Positions 16,910 to 25,453 of a stretch of 64,000 bases of DNA are shown in pieces. The notes beneath the pieces were generated by a model, which did not search any database, was not told where the DNA came from, and saw only the letters and a program-made list of their open reading frames with translations. Origin of the DNA: Microvirga lupini. Its GTDB lineage: Bacteria > Pseudomonadota > Alphaproteobacteria > Rhizobiales > Beijerinckiaceae. The stretch lies in NCBI GenBank assembly GCA_000517005.1, contig KI911965.1, positions 261,027 to 325,026 on the forward strand, in the 5' to 3' direction. The translations under genes were made by a program, and so were the position numbers. The stretch's first letter is position 1. Each line of letters opens with the position of its first letter.

Positions 16910-17946
16910 CAGAACATCACCAGAGCTTTGAGGAAACCGATCGGCCGGTCGCGCGTGGCATTGAGCGCCTCGTCGAGTTTCTCCAAAGGATAGCGGTGCG
17001 TATAGAGGAAGCTTGGATCGAGCCGTCCCGATGCAATAGCCTCCGCCGCATCGCGCAGTCCCTGCACATAGATCTTCGAATCACGCTCGTGCGCGTTGAT
17101 GACATCGATGCCACGCCAGTTCCAGAGCCACATATTGACCTGCCGCGGGCCGTCCTGATGGTAACCGGCAACGATGAGCTTGCCGCGCTCACGGGTCAGC
17201 TCGCTCGCGAGGTCAAGGGGCCATTGCTTGCCGACCGCTTCGATCACCCGATCGCAGAATGTGCCGCCGGTCAGCTCCTTGACCCGTTCGATGATCGCAT
17301 AGTGATCCTCCATCGGGATCGTCTCGGCTGCACCCATGCGGCGCGCGAGATCGAGCGAGAACGGCCGTCGTGAGATCGCGATCACGCGGGCACCGGCATC
17401 GGAGGCAAGCTTGGTGAGAATGGCGCCGAGAAAGCCGATGCCGATAATGGCAATCGTTTTCCTGGCTTCAATCTCGCTGCGGCGAAAGATATTCATCGCG
17501 CAGCCGAGCGGCTCGCCGGGAAAGGGCTGGCCCGCCAGAACGCTGGGCAGGCGCACCACGGCATCGGCCTCGGCCAGATCGTATTCGGCATAGGACTTGT
17601 AGGAAAGCGCCGCGACCCGATCGCCGATCGACAGGCCCTCGACACCCTCGCCGATAGCGTCCACGAAGCCCCACGCCTCGTGCCCGAGCGCGCCGGGCTC
17701 GGTGGGATACTGCATCCATTCTGGCCCCGCCCACGGCGTCAGGTTCGAGGCGCATACGCCGCAACCTTCCAAGCGTAGCCGTACCTGCCCCGGGCCTGGT
17801 TCCGGACGTGCAACCTCGCTGATCTGGATCTGCCCCGGCCCTGTGACGATGGCGGCGCGCATGGTTCGCGGAACGTCGGCCTGTCCGTCGCTCCTTTCGC
17901 TCATAGAAGCGGAAACGTCGCTGCTCGCACCAATCTCGTTCAGCAA
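16909..17946 (-). CDS. Zinc-type alcohol/sugar dehydrogenase (MDR family)
   Basis: 345-aa medium-chain dehydrogenase. N-terminal GroES-like domain with GCGVCASNLTPWAGP (zinc-ligand Cys) and GALGHEAWGFVDAIGEG (catalytic His/Glu); Rossmann motif AIIGIGFLGAILTKLA near 165, SRRPFSLDLARRMGA near 195. The structural-zinc cysteine lobe is absent, as in threonine/sorbitol-like short forms. I place the start at TTG 17946 since GGTGGAGGG is six bases before it; the open frame begins at TTG 17976 and an internal ATG at 17904 is also possible. Coupled to the Gfo/Idh gene by one-base overlap, suggesting sequential redox steps on a polyol or sugar. Confidence 0.82.
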   Translation of the reverse strand: MLNEIGASSDVSASMSERSDGQADVPRTMRAAIVTGPGQIQISEVARPEPGPGQVRLRLEGCGVCASNLTPWAGPEWMQYPTEPGALGHEAWGFVDAIGEGVEGLSIGDRVAALSYKSYAEYDLAEADAVVRLPSVLAGQPFPGEPLGCAMNIFRRSEIEARKTIAIIGIGFLGAILTKLASDAGARVIAISRRPFSLDLARRMGAAETIPMEDHYAIIERVKELTGGTFCDRVIEAVGKQWPLDLASELTRERGKLIVAGYHQDGPRQVNMWLWNWRGIDVINAHERDSKIYVQGLRDAAEAIASGRLDPSFLYTHRYPLEKLDEALNATRDRPIGFLKALVMF

Positions 17947-18051
17947 GTCTGTCCCTCCACCATACCGCCCGAGCAACTAGGGACGGGAGAAGAGACTTCA
18001 AGGCTTGGCTGTTCATGCCACGATGCTGCCCACCTCGGGGCCACTGCCGGA

Positions 18052-18342
18052 TCACGCCGGGTGCTGGGCACTCATCTCAGCAACGTATGTCATGCGCGCT
18101 GTGCTGTCGGGCTCCAAGCCCTTTTCCATGCACCACTTCGCGAACGCGTCAGGCTCGATCATAATGCGCGTGATCTGCAAACCCGCCTGTCGGCCGACAC
18201 TCTCGTTGTTCTCGGCCGCCGCCAGCCAAGCATCGTAGGTGGGGGCGAGATTGTGCCGGTCGATCATCATGTCGCGGATGCGGGGATAATCCTCTCGGCT
18301 GTACCAGGGCAGCCCGATCTGACGGGGCGGCGCATCCGTCAT
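18052..18342 (-). CDS. Conserved hypothetical 96-aa protein
   Basis: Soluble small protein with GLPWYSREDYPRIRDMM near residue 9-25, TYDAWLAAAENN near 35 and EPDAFAKWCMEKGLEPD near 63. The pattern (LPWYxxEDY then TYDxWL) is one I recognise as a recurrent uncharacterised family of Rhizobiales, without a known function. Its start is 66 bases beyond the neighbouring small gene and it reads in the same direction as prkA-yeaH-spoVR, so it may be the operon's last gene. Confidence 0.65.
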   Translation of the reverse strand: MTDAPPRQIGLPWYSREDYPRIRDMMIDRHNLAPTYDAWLAAAENNESVGRQAGLQITRIMIEPDAFAKWCMEKGLEPDSTARMTYVAEMSAQHPA

Positions 18343-18408
18343 TCATGCGTCTCCGGACAATCGGCACCGGGCCCGATTGATCACAGGGCTCGGTGCCGCA
18401 GCATTCCT

Positions 18409-18870
18409 TCAGCTCAGCAGGTAGAATACCGCCGGCGCAGCCGTGAGCAGACCGGCCGTCGTGAGCAGCATGAGCCGATGATCGGGATTCGCGATGCGAT
18501 GGATCTTCCGCGCCGTGGAGCCTGCTTCTATGCTCCAACCGTTCATGCACGAGCAGAGAAGGCGATGGGAGGCACCCTCGGACAAGTCGAAGAATTCCAT
18601 GGCATCCCCGAGCGTGTCACCCTTCAGGCCGGCGGCGCGCAGGACCGGATCCTCGAAGGCCACCGTGATGGGGGATTCGTCGGACCTAAGCTCCGGCCGC
18701 TTGTCCTTGGGGACGAACTCGATCTCACCTAAGGATCTCAGGCGCCGTTTCGGCTGGCGCTCCAACACTTCGGCCCAACGCTCGAGGCGTTCGCGGCGGG
18801 ACAGGAAACCTTGGCTCAACTCATGCACTTCAGCGACGCTACGCAGCTTCTCTACAGGCTTGTGTTCCAT
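18409..18870 (-). CDS. Hypothetical protein with C-terminal membrane segment
   Basis: 153-aa protein. The N-terminal two thirds are charged and helical (LSQGFLSRRERLERWAEVL near 20; a proline/arginine-rich middle), and the last 20 residues form one hydrophobic helix (LMLLTTAGLLTAAPAVFYLL), so it may be tail-anchored. A CSCMNGWSIE segment near 110 carries two cysteines. I start at ATG 18870, preceded by AGGAGA at six bases, instead of 44 codons further upstream. It lies 100 bases beyond spoVR in the same direction. No family is recognised; position suggests a link with the PrkA/SpoVR stress system. Confidence 0.65.
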   Translation of the reverse strand: MEHKPVEKLRSVAEVHELSQGFLSRRERLERWAEVLERQPKRRLRSLGEIEFVPKDKRPELRSDESPITVAFEDPVLRAAGLKGDTLGDAMEFFDLSEGASHRLLCSCMNGWSIEAGSTARKIHRIANPDHRLMLLTTAGLLTAAPAVFYLLS

Positions 18871-18970
18871 AGGTATTCTCCTGCAAGGGAGCCGACCCTC
18901 GAAACCAGGGCCGAGCCCAGGGAAACCTATGATCGCGTGAGTCCCTGGCTTTTTTGCGTCAAAGTATCCT

Positions 18971-20515
18971 TTAAAAAAGCGTTTCGTGCGGGTGAGCCAC
19001 ATGCTCCTGGAAGATCGCCCCGGTGGTCGGCTCCACCTCTTTCAGCACGACCGCATAGCCCCAGAGATTGGCCACCATCTGAAGGACCCGCTGGGCGTCA
19101 TCCTTGTGCAGCAGGGTCCGGTTGAGGACGTGATGGTGCAAGATCAGGCGCCGATCTCCGGCGAGGTCCACATCGACCACCTGGATGTCGGGATCGCTCC
19201 AGCCGACATCGTACTGGCGCGACAGCGAACGCCGCAGGCGCCGATAGCCCCGCTCGTCGTGGATCGCCTCGATCATGAGCTCCGGCTGGTCCGGATCGTC
19301 GACGAGATGGAACATGCGCCACTGCCGGATCAGATGAGGGCTCAAGAATTGCGAGATGAAGCTCTCGTCGCGGTAGTTCGCCCACACGTCGCGCAGCACA
19401 GCCATGGCATCGCCGCTGCCGGCGATGTCGGGGAACCATTCGTGGTCTTCCGCCGCCGGCTTCGTGCAGATGCGCTCGATGTCCTGCATCATGCCGAACC
19501 CGAGCGCATAAGGATTGATGCCGCCGTAATGCGGATCGTCGAATTCGGGCTGCCGGGTCACATTGGTGTGCGATTGCAGGAATTCGAGGAAGGCGCCGTC
19601 GCTGATCCGCCCCGTCTCGTGCAGGCGGGTCATGATGCGGTAATGGCAATAGGTTGCGCAGCCTTCGTTCATCACCTTGGTCTGGCGCTGCGGATAGAAA
19701 TACTGCGCGATGTGGCGCACGATGCGCAGGACCTCGCGCTGCCAGAGCTGCAGGCGGGGCGCCGATTTTTCGAGGAAGTACAGGAGGTTTTCCTGCGGCA
19801 GTTCGAGAAGGGCGCGGCGGCGCTCCTCGCTCAATTGCGGCTTGGCAGCGGCCCCCTTTGTCGGCACCGTGCGCCACAGATCATTGAAGGTCTGCTCCTG
19901 ATGAAGCTGACGCTCCCGCTCCCGGCGCTCCTCGGAGCGCAGGTCCGGCCGCTTCTTGCGCGGATAGCGGTGAACACCGTGGGACATCAGGGCATGGGCA
20001 GCATCGAGCACGCGCTCCACGGCTGCGTGCCCGTAACGCTCCTCGCAGCGCGTGATGTAGCCCTTGGCGAACTCGAGATAATCCAGGATCCCGTCCGCGT
20101 CTGTCCATTCCTTAAACAGGTAGTTGTTCTTGAAGAAATGGTTATGGCCGAAGGCGGCATGGGCGATGACGAGGGTCTGCATCGTCGCCGAGTTCTCCTC
20201 CATGATGTAGGAGATGCACGGATTCGAGTTGATGACGATCTCGTAAGCCAAGCCCATAAGCCCCTGGCGATAGCTCGATTCATGCAGGGCGAAGCGCTTG
20301 CCGAAGGACCAGTGCTTGTAGAACAGGGGCATGCCGATGGAAGCATAGGCATCGAGCATCTGCTCGGCGGTGATCACCTCGATCTGGTTCGGATAGACGT
20401 CGAGCCCCAACTCGCCGACGCCGATGGCCTCGACGGCATCATGGATGCGCTGGATCGTGCCGAAATCCCAATCAGCCCCATGGAAGAGCAGGTTGTCGTG
20501 CCCGGTCCCGCTCAT
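18971..20515 (-). CDS. SpoVR family protein (YcgB-like)
   Basis: 514-aa soluble protein of the SpoVR/YcgB family, named for a cortex-formation mutant in Bacillus but widespread in non-sporulating proteobacteria. Recognisable blocks are GLDVYPNQIEVITAEQML near 38-55, FGHNHFFKNNYLFKEW near 122, HGVHRYPRK near 174, NEGCATYCHYRIM near 287 and GGINPYALGFGMMQDIERI near 325. Biochemical function is unknown. Its ATG overlaps the yeaH-like stop as ATGA, the usual order prkA-yeaH-spoVR being conserved in many proteobacteria, where it is linked with stationary phase and nitrogen starvation. Confidence 0.92.
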   Translation of the reverse strand: MSGTGHDNLLFHGADWDFGTIQRIHDAVEAIGVGELGLDVYPNQIEVITAEQMLDAYASIGMPLFYKHWSFGKRFALHESSYRQGLMGLAYEIVINSNPCISYIMEENSATMQTLVIAHAAFGHNHFFKNNYLFKEWTDADGILDYLEFAKGYITRCEERYGHAAVERVLDAAHALMSHGVHRYPRKKRPDLRSEERRERERQLHQEQTFNDLWRTVPTKGAAAKPQLSEERRRALLELPQENLLYFLEKSAPRLQLWQREVLRIVRHIAQYFYPQRQTKVMNEGCATYCHYRIMTRLHETGRISDGAFLEFLQSHTNVTRQPEFDDPHYGGINPYALGFGMMQDIERICTKPAAEDHEWFPDIAGSGDAMAVLRDVWANYRDESFISQFLSPHLIRQWRMFHLVDDPDQPELMIEAIHDERGYRRLRRSLSRQYDVGWSDPDIQVVDVDLAGDRRLILHHHVLNRTLLHKDDAQRVLQMVANLWGYAVVLKEVEPTTGAIFQEHVAHPHETLF

Positions 20516-21816
20516 GGCACCCTGGCTCCGGCTTCCGCATCACGCCGGCGGAAGAGCTCGCGGAAGACGGGGTAGATCTCGCGCCGGTGATTCACCTTGC
20601 GCATGGCGAGGTTGGCCCCTTCCTCCTGAAGCGTCTCATAGGTCTGCCACAGGGAGGTCTTGTGATTGATAAATCCGGTCTGCATCCGGTCGCTGTCGCT
20701 GCCGACTTCGAGATAGGCATAATACTGGCAGACCGGCAGGATCACGTCGCGCAGCAGGGTGGCGCTGGTGGTGCCATCGTTCGGCGAATTGTCGCCGTCC
20801 GAAGCCTGGGCCGCGTAGATGTTCCACGCATCCGGCGAATAGCGCTCCTCCACGATCCGCTGCATCTCCCGCAAGGCCGAGGACACCACCGTTCCGCCGG
20901 TCTCGGGACTGTTGAAGAAGGTCTCCTCGTCCACCTCCTTGGCCTCATGGGTATGCCGGATGAAGACGATCTCCACGTGCTTGTAGCGCCGAGTCAGGAA
21001 GATGTAGAGCAGCATGTAGAAGCGCTTGGCCAGATCCTTCATGTGCTCGGTCATGGAACCGGACACATCCATGAGGCAGAACATCACCGCCTGCGCGACC
21101 GGTTTCGAGACCGGCTCGAAGCGGCGGTAACGCAGATCGATAGGATCGATGTAGGGAAAACGCTTGGTGCGCAGCTGAAGCTGTTCGAGTTCCTGCCGCA
21201 GCGCGGTTAGGCGCTCTGACGGCCCCTCCTGCTCCTCGAGACAGTCGATTTCCTCCCTGAGGCGGAGCAGATCCTCGGATTTGGGTCGCCGCATGGCGAT
21301 GCGGCGGGACAGGGCATTGCGCATGGAACGCAGCAGGGCGAGGTTCACGGGCGAACCGGTGACCGTATATCCGGCCCGCCGTAGCCCTTGGGTCTCTACC
21401 GTCGCGACGCGCCGTTTGGCGAGATCGGGCAGTTCCAGGTCGTCGAGGAAAAGATCGAGAAACTCGTCGCGGGTCAGGACGAAGCGGAAATCGTCCTCGC
21501 CCTCCCCGCTGTCCCCGCCGGCCGCGCTGCTGCCACCGCCGGGCGGCCGGTCGATGGTGTCGCCTTCCACGAAGCGCTTGTTGCCGGGAAGGATGTGATC
21601 GTGCACTCCACCCTCGCCGGACCGGCGGAAGCTGGGCTCGCGAACACCATCGGCCGGGATCGAGACCTCCCCTCCCCGTTCGAGATCGGTGATGTCCCGA
21701 TCGCCTGCGGTCTGGCGTACGGCCCGCTGAATCTGCGCCTTGGCTCGGCGAAGAAAACGTTGGCGGTTAGCCAGACTCTTGCCCCCTGGGTTGAGGCGCC
21801 GGTCGATGATGTACAT
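20512..21816 (-). CDS. YeaH/YhbH family protein (DUF444)
   Basis: 434-aa protein with a VWA-like C-terminal half. Start MYIIDRRLNPGGKSLANRQ is the usual family N-terminus, so I set it at ATG 21816 and leave out the 20 upstream codons. The Asp/Ser-rich metal site reads MDVSGSMTEHMKDLAKRFY near 257 (MIDAS-like DxSxS), followed by FIRHTHEAKEVDEETFF near 295 and AAQASDGDNSPNDG near 348. The family works with PrkA and SpoVR in one pathway of unknown output. Stop of this gene overlaps spoVR by four bases. Confidence 0.92.
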   Translation of the reverse strand: MYIIDRRLNPGGKSLANRQRFLRRAKAQIQRAVRQTAGDRDITDLERGGEVSIPADGVREPSFRRSGEGGVHDHILPGNKRFVEGDTIDRPPGGGSSAAGGDSGEGEDDFRFVLTRDEFLDLFLDDLELPDLAKRRVATVETQGLRRAGYTVTGSPVNLALLRSMRNALSRRIAMRRPKSEDLLRLREEIDCLEEQEGPSERLTALRQELEQLQLRTKRFPYIDPIDLRYRRFEPVSKPVAQAVMFCLMDVSGSMTEHMKDLAKRFYMLLYIFLTRRYKHVEIVFIRHTHEAKEVDEETFFNSPETGGTVVSSALREMQRIVEERYSPDAWNIYAAQASDGDNSPNDGTTSATLLRDVILPVCQYYAYLEVGSDSDRMQTGFINHKTSLWQTYETLQEEGANLAMRKVNHRREIYPVFRELFRRRDAEAGARVP

Positions 21817-21845
21817 AGGAACGCCTGATCTGCCTCCGTCCTCTG

Positions 21846-23792
21846 TCAGCCCGCCTGCTTCACACGCATGTACCACTCCACCAGACGCCGCACCTGGCGC
21901 TCGGTGTAGCCACGCTCCATCATCCGCAGCACGAACTCGCCGTGCTTCTTCTCGGTCTCGCTGTCCTTCTTGGAGCCGAAGCTGATCACGGGCAGCAATT
22001 CCTCGACCTGCGAGAACATCCGGCGCTCGATCACGTCGCGGATCTTCTCATAACTCGTCCAGGACGGGTTACGGCCATGATTGCCGGCCCGGGCGCGGAG
22101 CGAGAACTTCACCACCTCGTTGCGGAAATCCTTCGGATTGGCGATGCCGGCCGGCTTCTCGATCTTGGTCAACTCCTGGTTCAGGAGCTCCCGGTTCAGG
22201 AGCTGGCCGGTATCGGGATCCTTGAAGTCCTGATCCTCGATCCAGGCATCGGCATAGGCCACGTAGCGGTCGAACAGGTTCTGGCCGTAATCGTGGTAGG
22301 ATTCGAGATAGGCCTTTTGGATTTCATGGCCGATGAAATCGGCGTAACGCGGTGCCAGCTCGGCCTTGATGAATTCCAGATACCGCCGCTCCACGTCCTG
22401 GGGCAGTTGCTCGCGCCGCAGGGACTGTTCGAGCACGTACATGAGATGGACAGGATCGGCCGCGACCTCGATGGTGTCGTGGTTGAAGGTGGCGGAGAGG
22501 ACCTTGAAGGCGAAGCGGGTCGAGATTCCGTCCATGCCCTCGTCGACGCCGGCGGAGTCCTTGTACTCCTGCAGGCTGCGAGCACGGGGATCGACCTCAC
22601 GCAGGCTCTCGCCGTCATAGACGCGCATCTTCGAGTAGAAATTCGAGTTCTCGTGCGCCCGCAGACGCGACAGCACCGAGAACCGGGCGAGCATTTCCAG
22701 CGTGGCCGGAGCGCAGGGTGCGCCTGCCAGTTCCGAGCCGCGGATCAGCTTCTCATAAATCTTCTGCTCTTCGGTAACCCGCAGGCAATAAGGCACCTTG
22801 ATCACGTAGATGCGATCAATGAAGGCTTCGTTGTTCTTGTTGGCCCGGAAAGTCTGCCATTCCGCCTCGTTGGAATGCGCCAGGATGATGCCGCTGAACG
22901 GGATCGATCCGATATTCTCCGTACCGACATAATTCCCCTCCTGCGTCGCCGTGAGCAGGGGATGAAGCATCTTGATCGGTGCCTTGAACATCTCGACGAA
23001 TTCGAGAATACCCTGGTTGGCACGATTCAGACCGCCGGAATAGCTGTAAGCATCGGGGTCCGCCTGGGACAGAGTCTCGAGCTTGCGGATATCGACCTTG
23101 CCGACGAGGGACGAAATATCCTGATTGTTCTCGTCGCCCGGCTCCGTCTTGGCGACAGCGATCTGCCTCAGGCGGGACGGGTTGATCTTGACCACCCGGA
23201 ACTTGGAGATGTCTCCCTTGAATTCGTCGAGGCGCTTGATGGCCCAGGGGCTGAGCAGATTGGTCAGCCGACGCTGCGGAATGCCATAACGCTCTTCGAG
23301 CATCGGCCCCATCTGTTCCGGGTCGAAGAGGCCGAGCGGACTCTCGAAGACCGGGCTGATCTCGTCGCCCGCCTTCAGAACATAGATGGGGTTGACCTCC
23401 ATTAGCGCTTTTAGGCGCTCGGCGAGGGAGGATTTGCCGCCGCCGACGGGGCCGAGCAGGTAGAGAATCTGCTTGCGCTCTTCCAGGCCTTGGGCGGCGT
23501 GGCGGAAGAAGCTCACGATCATCTCGATCGTCTCTTCCATGCCGTAGAATTCGGAAAAGGCCGGGTAAACCCGGATCGTGCGGTTCATGAAGATGCGGCC
23601 GAGACGTGCGTCCTTCGACGTATCGACAAGCTGGGGCTCGCCGATGGCTGCCAGGATGCGCTCGGGAGCGCTCGCATACATCATGGGATCGTTACGGCAC
23701 CCTTCCAGGTAGTCCGTCAGAGACATCTCCGCCTCGCGGCGGGTTTCATAGGTCTTCAAGAAACTCGAGAACAGGTCGTCGGAATGAAGCAT
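21846..23792 (-). CDS. prkA: PrkA family serine protein kinase
   Basis: 648-aa cytosolic AAA-like kinase (E. coli YeaG type). P-loop is LLGPVGGGKSSLAERL near 108-123; the AAA domain continues through YVGTENIGSIPFSGIILAHSNEAEW near 285-310, and the C-terminal PrkA kinase domain contains the ENSNFYSKMRVYDGE segment near 385 and a long helical tail. Two starts are possible: TTG 23810, with only two bases between it and GAGAGGGA, and ATG 23792, which I prefer. First gene of prkA-yeaH-spoVR, 29 bases before yeaH. In E. coli the operon acts in nitrogen-starvation and stationary phase; here the upstream 580 bases contain no obvious EcfG motif. Confidence 0.93.
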   Translation of the reverse strand: MLHSDDLFSSFLKTYETRREAEMSLTDYLEGCRNDPMMYASAPERILAAIGEPQLVDTSKDARLGRIFMNRTIRVYPAFSEFYGMEETIEMIVSFFRHAAQGLEERKQILYLLGPVGGGKSSLAERLKALMEVNPIYVLKAGDEISPVFESPLGLFDPEQMGPMLEERYGIPQRRLTNLLSPWAIKRLDEFKGDISKFRVVKINPSRLRQIAVAKTEPGDENNQDISSLVGKVDIRKLETLSQADPDAYSYSGGLNRANQGILEFVEMFKAPIKMLHPLLTATQEGNYVGTENIGSIPFSGIILAHSNEAEWQTFRANKNNEAFIDRIYVIKVPYCLRVTEEQKIYEKLIRGSELAGAPCAPATLEMLARFSVLSRLRAHENSNFYSKMRVYDGESLREVDPRARSLQEYKDSAGVDEGMDGISTRFAFKVLSATFNHDTIEVAADPVHLMYVLEQSLRREQLPQDVERRYLEFIKAELAPRYADFIGHEIQKAYLESYHDYGQNLFDRYVAYADAWIEDQDFKDPDTGQLLNRELLNQELTKIEKPAGIANPKDFRNEVVKFSLRARAGNHGRNPSWTSYEKIRDVIERRMFSQVEELLPVISFGSKKDSETEKKHGEFVLRMMERGYTERQVRRLVEWYMRVKQAG

Positions 23793-24371
23793 GGCGCCAC
23801 CGAAATCCAATCCCTCTCAGAGACAACTATTGTGCACCGCTAAGGTTGCCCAGACCATGCGATACTATGATGCGGTCGAAATGATGCGGCGTACTCCTTT
23901 TGTCATGGCGGAGAAAAAGCAGGTCGCGACAGGTTCGGTTCTGTTCGGGTTGCCCCGCGCGCCTTGAAAAAATGCCCGCCCTCGACAGATAGCCTCGCGG
24001 ATTGCGGGCAGGACAGCAAGTTAAAGTTTCTCACAGCCCCCGAAATCCACTGTGCCGCATTGCCGCCTACACATCATGTGGTGGTCTGCTGCAGGCCCCT
24101 GCAAGGCTTTCACCAGCAGGCAACCCATCAATTGAGCGTTACCGTCATTAAATCGCGACGGTTCTTAACCAAGGCTGAATCCGGCTCCATGCCCATGGGA
24201 GAAGCAGGATCCAAGCCCTGGCCGACTGATCTCCTCGAACAAACATCCCGCTCATCGGTTGACGCGAGCCCGATCAAACCTATCGTCTGTTGCGCTTGAG
24301 TGCGCCGTAGGGTCCTCGCGCCGTAGCAGGACTCGCTCCGTCCGACGGCCGACAATTCGGAGAATTTTCCC
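23793..24371. other. Divergent intergenic region, prkA / alcohol dehydrogenase
   Basis: About 580 bases must hold the promoters of prkA (leftward) and the dehydrogenase (rightward). The only candidate seen is a weak EcfG-like GAAC-N16-GGTT at 24237-24260 facing right. No small gene, repeat or strong hairpin was found; base composition is a little lower in GC than neighbours. Confidence 0.4.
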
Positions 24372-25433
24372 GTGATCAAGGCTTTTGGCTATGCAGCCCA
24401 AGACGCGACTACACCCCTTGCTCCCTTCAGCTTCGAGCGCCGGGAGCCCCGCGAAAGCGACGTTCAGATCGAGATTCTCTATTGCGGCGTCTGCCACTCC
24501 GATCTGCACACCGCCCGCTCGGAATGGGGTGGCACTCTCTATCCCTGTGTGCCAGGCCACGAGATCGTCGGCCGCGTCACGCGCGTCGGACCAGGTGTGC
24601 AGAAGTTCAGGGAGGGCGACCTTGTCGGCGTCGGCTGCATGGTCGATTCCTGCCGCACCTGCCGCAGTTGTCGCGAGGGCCTGGAGCAATACTGCGAGGT
24701 CGGCTTCACCGGAACTTATAACGGCCCGGAGCAGGGTACAGGCGCCAATACCTATGGCGGCTATTCCAACACCATCGTGGTTGATGAGAGCTTCGTCCTG
24801 AAGGTGCCGGAAGGCATGGATCTGGCCGCGGCAGCGCCCCTTCTCTGTGCCGGGATTACCACCTATTCGCCCCTGCGCCGCTGGCGCGTGCAGCCAGGCC
24901 AGAAGGTTGGCGTGGTCGGCCTCGGCGGCCTGGGCCACATGGCCGTCAAGCTCGCGCGCGCCATGGGCGCGCATGTGGTGCTGTTCACCACCTCGCCCGG
25001 CAAGCGCGAGGATGCGCTCGCTCTCGGGGCGCACGAGGTGGTCGCATCCAAGGATCCGGACGCCATGAGGGCGCACGTGAACAGCTTCAACTTCATCCTC
25101 GACACCGTCGCCGCTCCGCACGATCTCGACAGCTATCTCGTGCTTCTCGCCCGCGACGGCGCCATGGTGCTCGTCGGCGCTCCGGCCGAGCCGCATCCGG
25201 CCACGACGGTGTTCAACCTGATCATGAAGCGGCGCCAGCTCGCCGGCTCACTGATCGGTGGCATCGCCGAGACGCAGGAGATGCTCGATTTCTGCGCCCA
25301 GCACGGCATCACGGCCGAGATCGAGATCATCCCGATTCAGAAGATCAACGAAGCCTATGAGCGGATGCTCAAGAGCGACGTGAAATACCGCTTCGTCATC
25401 GACATGGCTTCCCTGAAGCAGGCTGCGGCTTAA
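24372..25433 (+). CDS. NAD(P)-dependent zinc alcohol dehydrogenase (YahK/AdhC-like)
   Basis: 353-aa medium-chain alcohol dehydrogenase of the cinnamyl-alcohol group, which usually reduces aldehydes with NADPH. Catalytic zinc ligands in YCGVCHSDLH (about 36-45) and PGHEIVGRV (about 60-68); structural zinc lobe VDSCRTCRSCREGLEQYC (about 89-106) with four cysteines; QGTGANTYGGYS motif near 120, typical for YahK; Rossmann motif GLGGLGHMAVKLA near 180. Start is GTG 24372, with GGAGAA nine bases upstream. The next gene is 20 bases downstream, so they probably form an operon. Confidence 0.9.
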   Translation: MIKAFGYAAQDATTPLAPFSFERREPRESDVQIEILYCGVCHSDLHTARSEWGGTLYPCVPGHEIVGRVTRVGPGVQKFREGDLVGVGCMVDSCRTCRSCREGLEQYCEVGFTGTYNGPEQGTGANTYGGYSNTIVVDESFVLKVPEGMDLAAAAPLLCAGITTYSPLRRWRVQPGQKVGVVGLGGLGHMAVKLARAMGAHVVLFTTSPGKREDALALGAHEVVASKDPDAMRAHVNSFNFILDTVAAPHDLDSYLVLLARDGAMVLVGAPAEPHPATTVFNLIMKRRQLAGSLIGGIAETQEMLDFCAQHGITAEIEIIPIQKINEAYERMLKSDVKYRFVIDMASLKQAAA

Positions 25434-25453
25434 GTGCCACGGCACGCCCCTCG

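Noticed and set aside
18986-20575. 529-codon open frame antisense to spoVR
   Set aside because: High GC at third positions opens antisense frames; the SpoVR family is certain on the other strand.
21942-23405. 487-codon open frame antisense to prkA
   Set aside because: Shadow of a clear PrkA kinase gene; no family motifs or ribosome site.
24237-24260. EcfG-like motif before the alcohol dehydrogenase
   Set aside because: Two differences from consensus (first G and last-box C) and 110 bases of leader; too weak to list as a feature.
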